This document shows, piece after piece, positions 33,249 to 42,106 of a stretch of DNA of 64,000 bases. The translations under genes were made by a program, and so were the position numbers. The DNA comes from Paenibacillus sp. NFR01 (GTDB lineage: Bacteria; Bacillota; Bacilli; Paenibacillales; Paenibacillaceae): assembly GCF_900111565.1 (NCBI RefSeq), contig NZ_FOIK01000005.1, positions 225,324 to 289,323 of the forward strand, given 5' to 3'. The notes beneath the pieces were generated by a model that was not told where the DNA came from, did no database searches, and saw nothing but the letters and a program-made list of their open reading frames with translations. Numbering within the stretch: position 1 is the stretch's first letter; every line of letters starts with the position of its first letter.

Positions 33249-34120
33249 ATTTTCAAACATTGAGCCAGCTTGCCGTATTATGCCAGGAGCGCGGCCTGCG
33301 CATCGGCGAGCTGATGCTGGAGGAACAAAGCGCGGAGTCGGGACGCTCCACGGTGCAGGAATTTGCTACCATGAAGGAATATTACGAGGTTATGAAAGAA
33401 GCGGTCCACCGGGGATTGACGGAAGATACGACCTCCCGAAGCGGTCTTACCGGACGTGACGCTCAGCGGGTAATGGCCAGCCAGGCGGCCGCCGAGCCGA
33501 ATCTGGGCGAACCGGCCGGACGGGCGATGGCTTACGCGCTGGCCGTATCCGAGGTGAATGCCTCGATGGGCCGGATTATCGCGACGCCGACGGCCGGCTC
33601 CTGCGGCATTATTCCCGGCGTCTTTCTGAGCTGTCAGGAACGCTTTGGCTGGGATGACGATTTTATGACCTACGGCCTGTTTGCGGCCGGGGCCATCGGT
33701 TACGTCATCGCCAACAATTCATTCGTCTCCGGCGCGGAGGGCGGATGCCAGGCCGAAGTGGGCTCGGCCATCGGCATGGCGGCGGGAGCGCTGACGGAAA
33801 TGCGCGGCGGATCGCCGGCACAGGCAGTGCATGCCGTCGGCCTGGCGCTGAAGAATACCCTCGGCCTGATCTGCGATCCGGTCGGCGGTCTGGTGGAGAT
33901 TCCCTGCATCGTGCGCAACGGATTCGGCGCGGTGACGGCTCTGGCTGCCGCCGACATGGCGCTGGCCGGGGTGCGCAGCGTCATCCCGTCGGACGAAGTG
34001 ATCAAGGTGATGCTGGAGGTCGGCTCGGCGATGCCCGAGAAGCACCGCGAAACGGCGGGCGGCGGGCTGGCCCAGACGCCGACCGGCAAGCAGATTATGC
34101 AGGATCTGCGGAGCAAATAA
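33245..34120 (+). CDS. sdaAA: L-serine ammonia-lyase, iron-sulfur-dependent, alpha subunit
   Basis: A 291-residue catalytic subunit that holds the oxygen-sensitive 4Fe-4S cluster. Cluster Cys are expected in TAGSCGIIPGVFLSCQ, EGGCQAEVG and LICDPVGGLVEIPCIVRN. Usual family length. Translationally coupled to sdaAB. Confidence 0.95.
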   Translation: MNFQTLSQLAVLCQERGLRIGELMLEEQSAESGRSTVQEFATMKEYYEVMKEAVHRGLTEDTTSRSGLTGRDAQRVMASQAAAEPNLGEPAGRAMAYALAVSEVNASMGRIIATPTAGSCGIIPGVFLSCQERFGWDDDFMTYGLFAAGAIGYVIANNSFVSGAEGGCQAEVGSAIGMAAGALTEMRGGSPAQAVHAVGLALKNTLGLICDPVGGLVEIPCIVRNGFGAVTALAAADMALAGVRSVIPSDEVIKVMLEVGSAMPEKHRETAGGGLAQTPTGKQIMQDLRSK

Positions 34121-34123
34121 TAA

Positions 34124-34152
34124 AGCGGGCTGCCCTGTTAGGGCAACCCGCG
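34124..34152 (-). terminator. terminator of the YneQ-like gene
   Basis: Stem GCGGGTTGCCC / GGGCAGCCCGC on the minus strand followed by TTTATTATTT. It may also stop the serine deaminase operon from the other side. Confidence 0.7.
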
Positions 34153-34153
34153 G

Positions 34154-34468
34154 CTAAAGCAGCCGGAACCGTTCGATCTGTTCCCAGAGACCTTCGTTCT
34201 TTAGAATCTCCGCCTGTTTCGGCCCGATCAGGTCGAAATGGGGAAACGGATTGCGTTTATGAATATAGCGGGGCGGCAGCCCGTTGTTTTCGCACCAGAC
34301 GGTGAGCCGGGCGAGATCGCTGCAGCCCACTTTTGTGACCGTCGTGACGCCGGGAAACCGCGGGTCCAGCCAATAATGGGTCAGGAATGCGATTTCTCCG
34401 TGGGCGACGGCCGCTTTCCAGCGGTTAAGTTCCTCTCTGTTGATTCCGAATGCCATCGCTGTCTTCAT
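34154..34468 (-). CDS. conserved protein, YneQ-like, unknown function
   Basis: About 104 residues. MAFGINREELNRWKAAVAHGEIAFLTHYWLDPRFPGVTTVTKVGCSDLARL... resembles B. subtilis YneQ as I recall it; no function is known. Conserved His, Trp, Asp and Cys suggest a metal or nucleic-acid role, unproven. The start may be the ATG at 34468 or the next at 34456. Divergent from the YwbE-like gene. Confidence 0.65.
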   Translation of the reverse strand: MKTAMAFGINREELNRWKAAVAHGEIAFLTHYWLDPRFPGVTTVTKVGCSDLARLTVWCENNGLPPRYIHKRNPFPHFDLIGPKQAEILKNEGLWEQIERFRLL

Positions 34469-34525
34469 CCCTGTTCTCACTAGAATTTCACACCACGTTC
34501 GTACAATCGCGAAAGGGGGTACTTC

Positions 34526-34720
34526 ATGAACGGACAATCAAGAGCGGATATCCGCCCAGGCCTTGAGGTCGATATTGTGCTGAAGCAGGACCAGGCAACC
34601 GGCAAGCTGACGCGCGGCATTGTCAAAGATATTCTGACCAATTCGCCCCGCCATCCCCACGGTATCAAAGTCCGCCTGCAGGATGGTCAGGTCGGCCGGG
34701 TCAAGCGAATCACCGGGTAA
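34526..34720 (+). CDS. YwbE-family protein (DUF2196)
   Basis: A 64-residue protein: RADIRPGLEVDIVLKQDQATGKLTRGIVKDILTNSPRHPHGIKVRLQDGQVGRVKRI covers the whole YwbE family domain, a small beta barrel of unknown function. AAAGGGGG lies nine bases upstream. Confidence 0.88.
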   Translation: MNGQSRADIRPGLEVDIVLKQDQATGKLTRGIVKDILTNSPRHPHGIKVRLQDGQVGRVKRITG

Positions 34721-34764
34721 TGCCGGGGGTCCCCGCAAAGTACCTGACAAAGCTTCGAAGCAAT

Positions 34765-34791
34765 GCCCCACGTTGTGGGGCTATTTGTTTA
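34765..34791 (+). terminator. terminator of the ywbE-like gene
   Basis: Stem GCCCCAC / GTGGGGC with loop GTT, followed by TATTTGTTT. It runs into the 3' end of the convergent HNH gene. Confidence 0.7.
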
Positions 34792-35466
34792 TTTCCGGCG
34801 CATAAAATCCTCAACCGAGCGGTCGGCTTTGCTCTGATTGCACAAATTGCAGGCGCAGACGCAGTTATCCGGCGTTGTATGCCCGCCTTTGGCCCGGGGC
34901 AGCAAATGGTCGATCGTATCCCCGTACAAACCGCAGAAATAACAAATGTAGCGGTCTCTCTCCAGGATCATCGTCCGGAAATCCTTGTTGCTGTACAGCC
35001 GTTTAATGGTCCGGCGGTTAATGACAACCGCGGCATGCTCCCTGACGAGCGTAACCGCAAGCTCCAGGTCGATCTCCTGATGCCAGCGGCGCCCTTTGTC
35101 GCTGTGGCCGCGCATGAGAATCATGCCTTTGGCCGAAGGGATGAGCGCGGTGGCGTCGCCGGGCTCCGGGCGTTGTCCCGGCTGTACGGTATGTTTCCGC
35201 CGTTTGTCGGGCCGAGGCCGTATCTGCTTGGTCTCGACCGGTTTGGCTGCGCCTGCGACAGCCGGCGGAGCGGTTTTGCCGCGCTGCTGTTCGAGAGCTG
35301 CGGGTTCCGCAGGCTTAGCGGCGCGCTGTTTCCGGCATTCCCGGCAGGCACCGCGACGAGTACTGCCCTTGGCCCGCTTTCCCGTCCTTCTGCGGAACTG
35401 GGAGAGCGGCTTGATTTCGTGGCAGTACGCGCATTGTTTCGTTTCAGTCAGACTGTGTTCATTCAT
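34789..35466 (-). CDS. HNH endonuclease-family protein
   Basis: A 225-residue protein. The C-terminal HNH domain shows RDRYICYFCG, TIDHLLPRAKGG and DNCVCACNLCNQSKADRS, with paired CxxC zinc ligands and the catalytic DH. The N terminus has another zinc knuckle pair (CAYCHEIK, CRECRK), and a basic low-complexity linker joins the two. It may be a domestic nuclease or the remains of a mobile element; no intron or phage genes flank it. Confidence 0.8.
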   Translation of the reverse strand: MNEHSLTETKQCAYCHEIKPLSQFRRRTGKRAKGSTRRGACRECRKQRAAKPAEPAALEQQRGKTAPPAVAGAAKPVETKQIRPRPDKRRKHTVQPGQRPEPGDATALIPSAKGMILMRGHSDKGRRWHQEIDLELAVTLVREHAAVVINRRTIKRLYSNKDFRTMILERDRYICYFCGLYGDTIDHLLPRAKGGHTTPDNCVCACNLCNQSKADRSVEDFMRRK

Positions 35467-35675
35467 GGCTATGTGTTAAGGGCTGAGCCAGCCCGATCCT
35501 TTCATCGCGATACTAACCCTTTTAGTATAACGTATCCGGCCCCGGTTCACACGAGCAGAAAGCAGGATGTTCCGATAAATACGGATCATTGTGACATCTG
35601 TCTTGGCGATCTTCCGGGAAAAAATTTAATCTGGAAGATATTGCCGGTAACCAACCTTAGAAACGGGGGAATATT

Positions 35676-36152
35676 ATGACAAATGTGCATAAACGTCCAG
35701 GAACGGTTATTTTTCTGTACATCTTGCAGGCTTTTTTGGGAATCGGCGCCATTGCGGGCGGCTTTGGCCTGCTGTCCGATCCGAGCGGCGAAAATATAGG
35801 TCTTCCGATGTCCCTGTTGGAGCGTTCGCCCTTTGACGATTATCTGATTCCCGGCATCCTGCTGCTGGTAGTGTTCGGCCTGCTTCCCCTGATCGTATTG
35901 TATGGACTGGTCAAGAAACCGGAGTGGCCGATGTCCTTCGGCCCGTTCAAAGCGCAGCACGGCGCCTGGACGCTCTCCCTGTACCTTGGATTCGGGCAAA
36001 TCATCTGGATCATAGTGCAGACGTACATGATGGACTCGGTCTCCGTCATCCATGTCGCTTATATGTGCCTGGGGCTGCTGATTCAGGCGGTGACGCTGCT
36101 CCCATCGGTTCAGCGGTATTTTGTACTAGACGGCAAAGAGGAAAGACGATAG
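35676..36152 (+). CDS. membrane protein of unknown function
   Basis: A 158-residue protein with four membrane segments (VIFLYILQAFLGIGAIAGGFGLL, YLIPGILLLVVFGLLPLIVLYGLV, WTLSLYLGFGQIIWIIVQTYMM, IHVAYMCLGLLIQAVTLL). An RBS-like AACGGGGGAATATT precedes the ATG. No family recognised. Confidence 0.65.
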   Translation: MTNVHKRPGTVIFLYILQAFLGIGAIAGGFGLLSDPSGENIGLPMSLLERSPFDDYLIPGILLLVVFGLLPLIVLYGLVKKPEWPMSFGPFKAQHGAWTLSLYLGFGQIIWIIVQTYMMDSVSVIHVAYMCLGLLIQAVTLLPSVQRYFVLDGKEERR

Positions 36153-36208
36153 AATGGCAGTGAATAAAAAAGGGCTTTCATAAAAAACGGCTGGAGGGTG
36201 GAACCGGA

Positions 36209-37225
36209 TTGACTACAATATACGATATTGCCAAAAAGACCGGTTACTCGCCGACGACGGTATCCAAGGCCTTCAATAATTACTCTGATGTACGCGAAAA
36301 GACTCGCGAGGAGATTCTTCAGGCGGCCCGCGAAATGGGGTATCTGCCTAATGCGCATGCGCGGACGCTGACGACGAAGAAATCCTGGACGATCGGCGTG
36401 TTGTTTGTGGAGAGCACGGGCGCGGGCATCCGCCATCCGTTCTTCGGAGCCGTCATTGAGAGCTTTAAGCAGGTCGCCGTCGCCAGAGGGTATGCCCTGA
36501 TGTTTATCTCCAAGGATGTCGGCGGCAAGCAGAGCGGATATCTGGAGAATTGCCGGATTCACGGGGTGGACGGCGTTGTTGTCTTCCTGTCCGACTATGA
36601 AGATCCTTATTTCCGCGAACTGCTGGAAAGCAACATTCCAAAGGTTATCCTCGATTTCAAGACGACGTTGTCCCACACCGTCTGCTCCGACAATCAAGCC
36701 GGAGCGCAGCAGGCGATCGATTATCTCGTCTCGCTCGGACACCGACGCATCGCGCATATTTCCGGGGGCGGCAACTCCTTTCCCGGCGAACAGCGGGAGC
36801 AGGGGTATACCATGGCGATGGAACGCCACGGCCTGGAGATTCCGGAAGGGTATATCGTGGAAGGCGGATTTTTCGCGCTGGAGAACGGATATGCCGCAAT
36901 GCAGCATCTTCTTGCACACCGGGAACGTCCGACAGCCGTATTCGCTTCGGGCGACCTTTTGGCGCTTGGTGCGGTGATGGCTGCGAAGGATCACGGGCTT
37001 TCCGTACCGGGAGACGTATCCGTCATCGGCTTTGACGACATCGAGCTTGCGCGGTATGTGACGCCGGCCTTGACGACCGTTCGTCAGAACACGGCTGAGC
37101 TTGGGACGAAAGCCGCGGAAATGCTGCTCTCAACGATCGATAACAAGCTTCTGGACATGGAGGCGCTCATGCTTCCGGTCGAAGTGGTGGTCCGCGATTC
37201 CAGCGCACCGCCTGGAGAGGCATAA
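36209..37225 (+). CDS. LacI/GalR-family repressor of the glucan locus
   Basis: A 338-residue regulator. The N-terminal helix-turn-helix is TIYDIAKKTGYSPTTVSKAFNNYSDV with the hinge YLPNAHARTLTTKKS, then a periplasmic-binding-like sugar domain (HPFFGAVIESF, HRRIAHISGGG, AVFASGDLLALGAV, SVIGFDDIELARYVTPALTTV). It uses a TTG start after GGAGGGTGG. A perfect palindrome lies just downstream, before the GH30 gene, and is its likely operator. The inducer is probably a glucan oligosaccharide or its phosphate. Confidence 0.92.
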   Translation: MTTIYDIAKKTGYSPTTVSKAFNNYSDVREKTREEILQAAREMGYLPNAHARTLTTKKSWTIGVLFVESTGAGIRHPFFGAVIESFKQVAVARGYALMFISKDVGGKQSGYLENCRIHGVDGVVVFLSDYEDPYFRELLESNIPKVILDFKTTLSHTVCSDNQAGAQQAIDYLVSLGHRRIAHISGGGNSFPGEQREQGYTMAMERHGLEIPEGYIVEGGFFALENGYAAMQHLLAHRERPTAVFASGDLLALGAVMAAKDHGLSVPGDVSVIGFDDIELARYVTPALTTVRQNTAELGTKAAEMLLSTIDNKLLDMEALMLPVEVVVRDSSAPPGEA

Positions 37226-37257
37226 AAAATGCGTGATTCAGCGGCGCATTTTTTTTC
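37224..37257 (+). terminator. terminator between lacI-type gene and GH30 gene
   Basis: AAAAAATGCG / CGCATTTTTT arms around an 11-base loop, with a T-run. Confidence 0.8.
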
Positions 37258-37262
37258 GAAAA

Positions 37263-37282
37263 AATCGAAACCGGTTTCGATT
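37263..37282 (+). promoter_or_regulatory. LacI-family operator upstream of GH30
   Basis: Perfect palindrome ATCGAAACCGGTTTCGAT (37264-37281, extending one base further each side). It lies 50 bases before the GH30 start and overlaps the -35 region of a TATAGT -10 (37298-37303). The first 12 bases recur at 44035. Confidence 0.85.
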
Positions 37283-37332
37283 GGTTTGGTTTTTTCCTAT
37301 AGTTCATAACTTTGAATGAGGAGAGGAAACCC

Positions 37333-38673
37333 ATGACAGCAATTCGTACCGTAATTACCGCCAAAGACAGCGGCCAGCGCCTCGCGCCCGCGGACACTAT
37401 CGGCTTCACCGCCCGGCCGGAGGACCGGACCGCAGATTTGCATTTGTCGCCTGAAACGGAGTACCAGATGATCATTGGTTTTGGAGGCGCTTTTACAGAA
37501 GCGGCGGCGTATACGTTGTCGCGGATCAGCCCGGAGAAGCGGGCGGAGGTCATCCGGCGTTATTTTCACCCGGAAGAAGGCCTGAACTATACCATGGGGC
37601 GCGTGCACATCCACAGCTGCGACTTCGCGCTCGGGAATTATACCTATATTGAAGATTATGACACCGAGCTGAACACCTTCGATATTTCGCATGACCATCA
37701 GTGGGTGCTGCCGCTGATTAAAGATGCGATGAAAGAGAAGGGCGGCGAGCCGTTCACGATGCTTGCTTCTCCATGGAGTCCGCCGGCCTGGATGAAAACA
37801 AACGGGGATATGAATAACGGCGGCTCGCTGAAGCCCGAATATGCCGATGTGTGGGCACGGTATTACACGAAGTTTATCGAAGCCTACCGCAGCGAAGGGG
37901 TGCCGATCTGGGCCATTACGGTACAAAATGAACCTGCCGCCGTACAAGTGTGGGACTCCTGCATTTACACTTCTGAAGAAGAACGCGATTTTGTGAAAAA
38001 TCATCTTGGTCCTGCCATGCATACGGCCGGGCTCGGGGACATCCGCATTCTGATTCTGGACCACAACCGCGACATTATGGTGGAACGCGCCCAGACCGTA
38101 ATGTCTGATCCCGAAGCGGCCAAATACGTGTGGGGAACCGGCATCCACTGGTATGTGAGCGAAGATTTTTCCCAAGTCGCCAAGGTACATGAACTGTTCC
38201 CGGACAAACATCTGCTGTTTACCGAAGGCTGCCAGGAGGGCGGCGTGAAGCTGGGCGAATGGTTTACCGGGGAACGCTACGGCCGGAACATGATCGGCGA
38301 TTTGAACGCCTGGGTCGAAGGATATCTCGACTGGAATCTCGTGCTGGACGAGACGGGCGGCCCGAACCATGTGGGCAATCTGTGCGATGCGCCGATCATT
38401 GCGGACACGACCACCGGCGAAGTCCACTATAACAGCTCGTATTATTACATCGGGCATTTCAGCAAGTACGTTCAGCCGGGTGCAGTCCGGATCGGGCTGG
38501 AAGCTTCCGCAGAGGGCGTGTTGTCCTCCGCTTTCCGCAATCCGGACGGCAGCCTTGTGCTCGTGGCGATGAACGAGACCGACGAAGCGCGGGCGTTTAC
38601 AATCGGCCTGGGCGGCGAATGGGCGGAAGCGACGCTGGCGCCGCATTCCATCGCTACCTATCTTATCGGTTAA
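37333..38673 (+). CDS. GH30 glycoside hydrolase (beta-glucosidase/beta-1,6-glucanase type), cytoplasmic
   Basis: A 446-residue family GH30 enzyme: IIGFGGAFTEAAAYTL, HIHSCDFALGNYTY, LASPWSPPAWMKTNGDM, then the acid/base Glu200 in AITVQNEPAAVQVWDSC and the nucleophile Glu298 in LLFTEGCQEGG. There is no signal peptide, so it acts in the cytoplasm on imported oligosaccharides, unlike secreted GH30 glucanases. The pattern resembles GH30 subfamilies 1 and 3 (beta-glucosidases, beta-1,6-glucanases); the linkage is not certain. The ATG at 37333 follows GAGGAGAGG. It is followed at 29 bases by the phosphorylase gene. Confidence 0.9.
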   Translation: MTAIRTVITAKDSGQRLAPADTIGFTARPEDRTADLHLSPETEYQMIIGFGGAFTEAAAYTLSRISPEKRAEVIRRYFHPEEGLNYTMGRVHIHSCDFALGNYTYIEDYDTELNTFDISHDHQWVLPLIKDAMKEKGGEPFTMLASPWSPPAWMKTNGDMNNGGSLKPEYADVWARYYTKFIEAYRSEGVPIWAITVQNEPAAVQVWDSCIYTSEEERDFVKNHLGPAMHTAGLGDIRILILDHNRDIMVERAQTVMSDPEAAKYVWGTGIHWYVSEDFSQVAKVHELFPDKHLLFTEGCQEGGVKLGEWFTGERYGRNMIGDLNAWVEGYLDWNLVLDETGGPNHVGNLCDAPIIADTTTGEVHYNSSYYYIGHFSKYVQPGAVRIGLEASAEGVLSSAFRNPDGSLVLVAMNETDEARAFTIGLGGEWAEATLAPHSIATYLIG

Positions 38674-38702
38674 CTATTTCTTACTTACAGGAGGACGACA
38701 TT

Positions 38703-41700
38703 TTGAGTAATTATCATTTTGAATCCGGTCATTTCGTTATTGAGCAGTTTCATGAAGGCAAGCCATTCGCCAGTTTCCTGCCAGGGCTGGCCGGCCTGAA
38801 GGGCATTCCGATGTGGACGTTCTACGTCAACCGCGGACAAGGCATCTGCAGCTTCGGAGTGCGCGACAAAAACTCGCCGATCATGGAATTCTCCCCGGCG
38901 AATATTTCCTACAAGAACGTGGCGATGACCGGCTTCCGCACCTTTGTGAAGCTGGGTGCCTTGCCGGACATTTACGAGCCGTTCCAATCGTCCCGCCCGG
39001 ATGCCGCCGCCCTGCGGACCATGACCATTCAGCCGAACGGCCTTGTGATCGAAGAGACGCATGCCGGGCATGGGCTGAAAACGACGGTCCGTTATTTCAA
39101 TATGCCGAACGACAGCTATGCCGCGCTGGTGCGGCAGGTGGAGATCGAGAACATCGGCGGCGCGGAGCTTTCGCTGGAGCTGCTCGACGGCCTGCCAGAG
39201 CTTCTGCCTTACGGCGTGGAGAACGCCAATTATAAGGAAATGGGCAACCTGCTGCGCAGTTGGATGGACGTGTACAATCTGGAGAACGGCATTCCGTTCT
39301 ACAAGCTGCGCTCCAGCACGAACGACAGCGCCGAGATCGGCGAAATCCGCAGCGGGCATTTCTATCTCTCCTTTACCGGAGAGGGCGAGCGCGTGAAGCC
39401 CTTTGTGGATTTTGAGGTTGTATTCGGCGCGATTACCTCGCTGGCCTATCCGGAAGGTTTTGCTTCCCTGCCGCTGTCCGAACTGCAGGCGCTTCCGGAA
39501 TATCCGGTAAACAAGGTGCCTTGCGGCTTCAGCGGCGTGGCGAAAACGCTGGCTCCGGGCGGGAAGCTGGCGCTGAACACGATCATCGGCCATGTCGGCG
39601 ATATCGAGAGCATTAATGCGCGCGCCGAGCAGCTCTGCAGCAGCGAGTATATCGCAGCCAAAGCGCGGGAAGCGGCGGCGCTGACCGAGGAGCTTACAGA
39701 AGACATCGCGACGCATACGTCTTCGGCGCTGTTCGACGCGTATTGCCGCCAGTCTTATATGGACAATTTCCTGCGCGGCGGGTATCCGTTTATTTTCGAG
39801 AACGGGTCGGAGGGGCATGTAGTGCATTTGTATTCCCGGAAGCACGGGGACATGGAACGCGATTACAATTTCTTCTCGCTGGCGCCGGAATATTATTCCC
39901 AGGGCAACGGCAACTTCCGCGACATGAACCAGAACCGGCGCAACGACGTATTCTTCAACCCGCGAGTCGGCAGCTTCAACATTCGCATGTTCTACAGCCT
40001 CATTCAGGCGGACGGGTACAATCCGCTCAGCGTGCAGGGCACCAGCTTTGAAGTGAAACCGGAGCATAAGGCCGAGCTGGAGGCCTGGCTGCAAAAGGCT
40101 GCACCGGAGCGTTATGAGGAGCTGGTTAAGCTGTGCCGCGGCAAGTTTACGCCGGGACGCCTGATCAACTATATTGCCGATCATCATATCGCGCTTAGCG
40201 TTACCGAAGAGGAATTTCTGTCCGAGGTGATGGCGAAATCGCAGCAAAATATCGAAGCGGCGTTCGGGGAGGGCTTCTGGTCCGACCACTGGACCTACAA
40301 CCTTGACTTGGTAGAGGGTTACCTGGATATTTTCCCGGATAAAAAGAATGAATTGCTCTTCGGCGACAACAGCTACGCGTTCTATGACAGCCCGGCGTAC
40401 GTCCTACCGCGTCATGAAAAATACGTGCTCAGTGCAGGCAAGGTCCGCCAGTATGGCGCGCTGCTGGAGGACGAAGAGAAGCTGCACCGGTTGGGCCGTA
40501 AAGCCGGCGAGACCCACTGGCTGCGCACGGAGCATGGCACCGGTGCCATCTACCGCACCAATCTGTTCGCCAAAATGGTGTCGCTCGCGCTGAACAAGTT
40601 CGCCACGCTGGACCCGTACGGCATGGGCGTGGAGATGGAAGCCAACAAGCCGGGCTGGAACGATGCCATGAACGGGCTGCCGGGCTTGTTCGGCTCGGGA
40701 ATGAGCGAGACGTTCGAGCTTAAGCGCCAGGTGCTCTTCCTGCTGGAGACGCTGAAGAGCGGCGAATACGGCGAAGAAAGCGTAGCGCTGCCGACAGAGA
40801 TGGCGAAGCTGCTGCGCGAAGTGGACCGGGCGCTGCTTGATCTGCAAGCCGGCGGGCTGACTCCGTTCGGCTACTGGGATCAGGTGGCTTCCGCCCGCGA
40901 AGCCTACCGTGAATCGGTGCGATTCGGTATCGGCGGGGAGCAAACGGATGTAGCTCTTCAAGAGATCGGGGAGATTCTGGCCCGCTTTGCCGCCCGGATC
41001 GATCAAGGGATTGAACGCGCTGCCGAGCTGGGCGGCGGGCTGGTTCCGACGTACTTCCGGTTTGAGGCGACGAAATTCCGGCCGGTGACCGATGCCGAGG
41101 GCAACCCGGCGATCAGCGGTTACGGCCTGCCGAAAGCGGTTGTAGAGGAATTCGAGGTGTACCCGCTGCCGTATTTCCTGGAAGGGCCGGCACGCTGGCT
41201 GAAGACGCTGAAGAATCCGGCCAAAGCCAAGGAAATCTACGACATGATCCGGAATACCGGACTTTACGATCCGCAAACGTCCATGTACCAGACCTCCGTC
41301 AGCCTGGACGGCGAATCGCATGAAATCGGCCGGATCCGCGCTTTTACGCCGGGCTGGCTGGAGCGGGAATCCAACTTCCTGCATATGTCCTACAAGTATC
41401 TCCTGGAGCTGCTGAAGGCGGGATTGTACGAGGAGTTCTACGGCGAACTCCGAACCTCGCTGGTGCCGTTCCTGGACCCGGCGGTTTACGGCCGCAGCAC
41501 GCTGGAGAACTCGTCGTTCATCGCCACGGGCGGCAATCCGGACCCGGGCGTGCACGGCAGAGGGTTTGTGGCCCGCCTGAGCGGCTCCACGGCCGAATTC
41601 ATCAGCATGTGGAGAGTGATGATGGCCGGCAAGAAGGCGTTCTCCATGGTGGACGGCGAACTCGCGCTGACGCTGGCGCCGGCGCTGCCGGGCTGGCTGT

Positions 41701-41930
41701 TTGACGAGGAAGGCAAGCTGAGCTTCACGTTCCTTGGCAGCACGGCCGTGATTTACCATAATGCGCGCCGCGCCGATACGTTCGGGGCGCAGGCGGCAAC
41801 GATCAAGCGCATGTCGCTCCATTATGCGGATGGAACCGAAGCCGGGACGGCGGGGGCGCTGCTGCGCGGCAGCCATGCCGAGGCGCTGCGGCGCGGCGAA
41901 ATTTCACGGATCGACGTTGTGCTGGAATAA
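38703..41930 (+). CDS. large glycoside phosphorylase, GH94/GH149/GH161 clade (probable beta-1,3-oligoglucan phosphorylase)
   Basis: A 1075-residue protein. The N-terminal half is a beta-sandwich (GIPMWTFYVNRGQGICSFGVRDKNSPIMEFSPANISYKNV). The C-terminal (alpha/alpha)6 barrel holds ANKPGWNDAMNGLPGLFGSGMSETFELKR, where Asp654 is the expected catalytic acid. Cellobiose phosphorylases (GH94) are near 800 residues; about 1100 is usual for GH149 and GH161. GH161 was founded on a Paenibacillus polymyxa beta-1,3-oligoglucan phosphorylase, so GH161 is my best guess. The reaction would be phosphorolysis to glucose 1-phosphate. TTG start after ACAGGAGGACGACATT; the frame extends upstream into GH30 without a start context. 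Confidence 0.85.
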   Translation: MSNYHFESGHFVIEQFHEGKPFASFLPGLAGLKGIPMWTFYVNRGQGICSFGVRDKNSPIMEFSPANISYKNVAMTGFRTFVKLGALPDIYEPFQSSRPDAAALRTMTIQPNGLVIEETHAGHGLKTTVRYFNMPNDSYAALVRQVEIENIGGAELSLELLDGLPELLPYGVENANYKEMGNLLRSWMDVYNLENGIPFYKLRSSTNDSAEIGEIRSGHFYLSFTGEGERVKPFVDFEVVFGAITSLAYPEGFASLPLSELQALPEYPVNKVPCGFSGVAKTLAPGGKLALNTIIGHVGDIESINARAEQLCSSEYIAAKAREAAALTEELTEDIATHTSSALFDAYCRQSYMDNFLRGGYPFIFENGSEGHVVHLYSRKHGDMERDYNFFSLAPEYYSQGNGNFRDMNQNRRNDVFFNPRVGSFNIRMFYSLIQADGYNPLSVQGTSFEVKPEHKAELEAWLQKAAPERYEELVKLCRGKFTPGRLINYIADHHIALSVTEEEFLSEVMAKSQQNIEAAFGEGFWSDHWTYNLDLVEGYLDIFPDKKNELLFGDNSYAFYDSPAYVLPRHEKYVLSAGKVRQYGALLEDEEKLHRLGRKAGETHWLRTEHGTGAIYRTNLFAKMVSLALNKFATLDPYGMGVEMEANKPGWNDAMNGLPGLFGSGMSETFELKRQVLFLLETLKSGEYGEESVALPTEMAKLLREVDRALLDLQAGGLTPFGYWDQVASAREAYRESVRFGIGGEQTDVALQEIGEILARFAARIDQGIERAAELGGGLVPTYFRFEATKFRPVTDAEGNPAISGYGLPKAVVEEFEVYPLPYFLEGPARWLKTLKNPAKAKEIYDMIRNTGLYDPQTSMYQTSVSLDGESHEIGRIRAFTPGWLERESNFLHMSYKYLLELLKAGLYEEFYGELRTSLVPFLDPAVYGRSTLENSSFIATGGNPDPGVHGRGFVARLSGSTAEFISMWRVMMAGKKAFSMVDGELALTLAPALPGWLFDEEGKLSFTFLGSTAVIYHNARRADTFGAQAATIKRMSLHYADGTEAGTAGALLRGSHAEALRRGEISRIDVVLE

Positions 41931-41944
41931 CCTGGCAAGGGTGT

Positions 41945-41990
41945 TGATATTTCGGGTGAGGCGGCCATTCGGCGGCCCACCCGAAATATG
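41945..41990 (+). terminator. hairpin after the phosphorylase gene
   Basis: Perfect 12-bp arms ATATTTCGGGTG / CACCCGAAATAT around a GC-rich loop with its own GGCC pairs. No T-run follows, so it may protect the upstream mRNA or partly terminate. Confidence 0.55.
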
Positions 41991-42040
41991 AGACCCTCAT
42001 CCCAAAATATGAAACCTTACGGTCCGTCTCCATAACCCAT

Positions 42041-42074
42041 ACAATGGACATATACATTGTAAGCGTTTTAAATA
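42041..42074 (+). promoter_or_regulatory. cre-like site and promoter before the sugar importer
   Basis: TGTAAGCGTTTTAA (42058-42071) differs from the CcpA cre consensus TGWAANCGNTNWCA at one place. It lies between a possible -35 TGGACA (42045-42050) and an AT-rich -10 (TTAAAT/TAAATA). A dyad ACAATG-N8-CATTGT (42041-42060) overlaps it. Catabolite repression of the importer is expected. Confidence 0.6.
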
Positions 42075-42106
42075 TAAGAATCAGATGGAGCCTGGAGGAC
42101 CGTAAG

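Noticed and set aside
40404..41876. Minus-strand frame of 490 residues opposite the phosphorylase
   Set aside because: Shadow frame; the plus strand has a strong family match and a good ribosome binding site.
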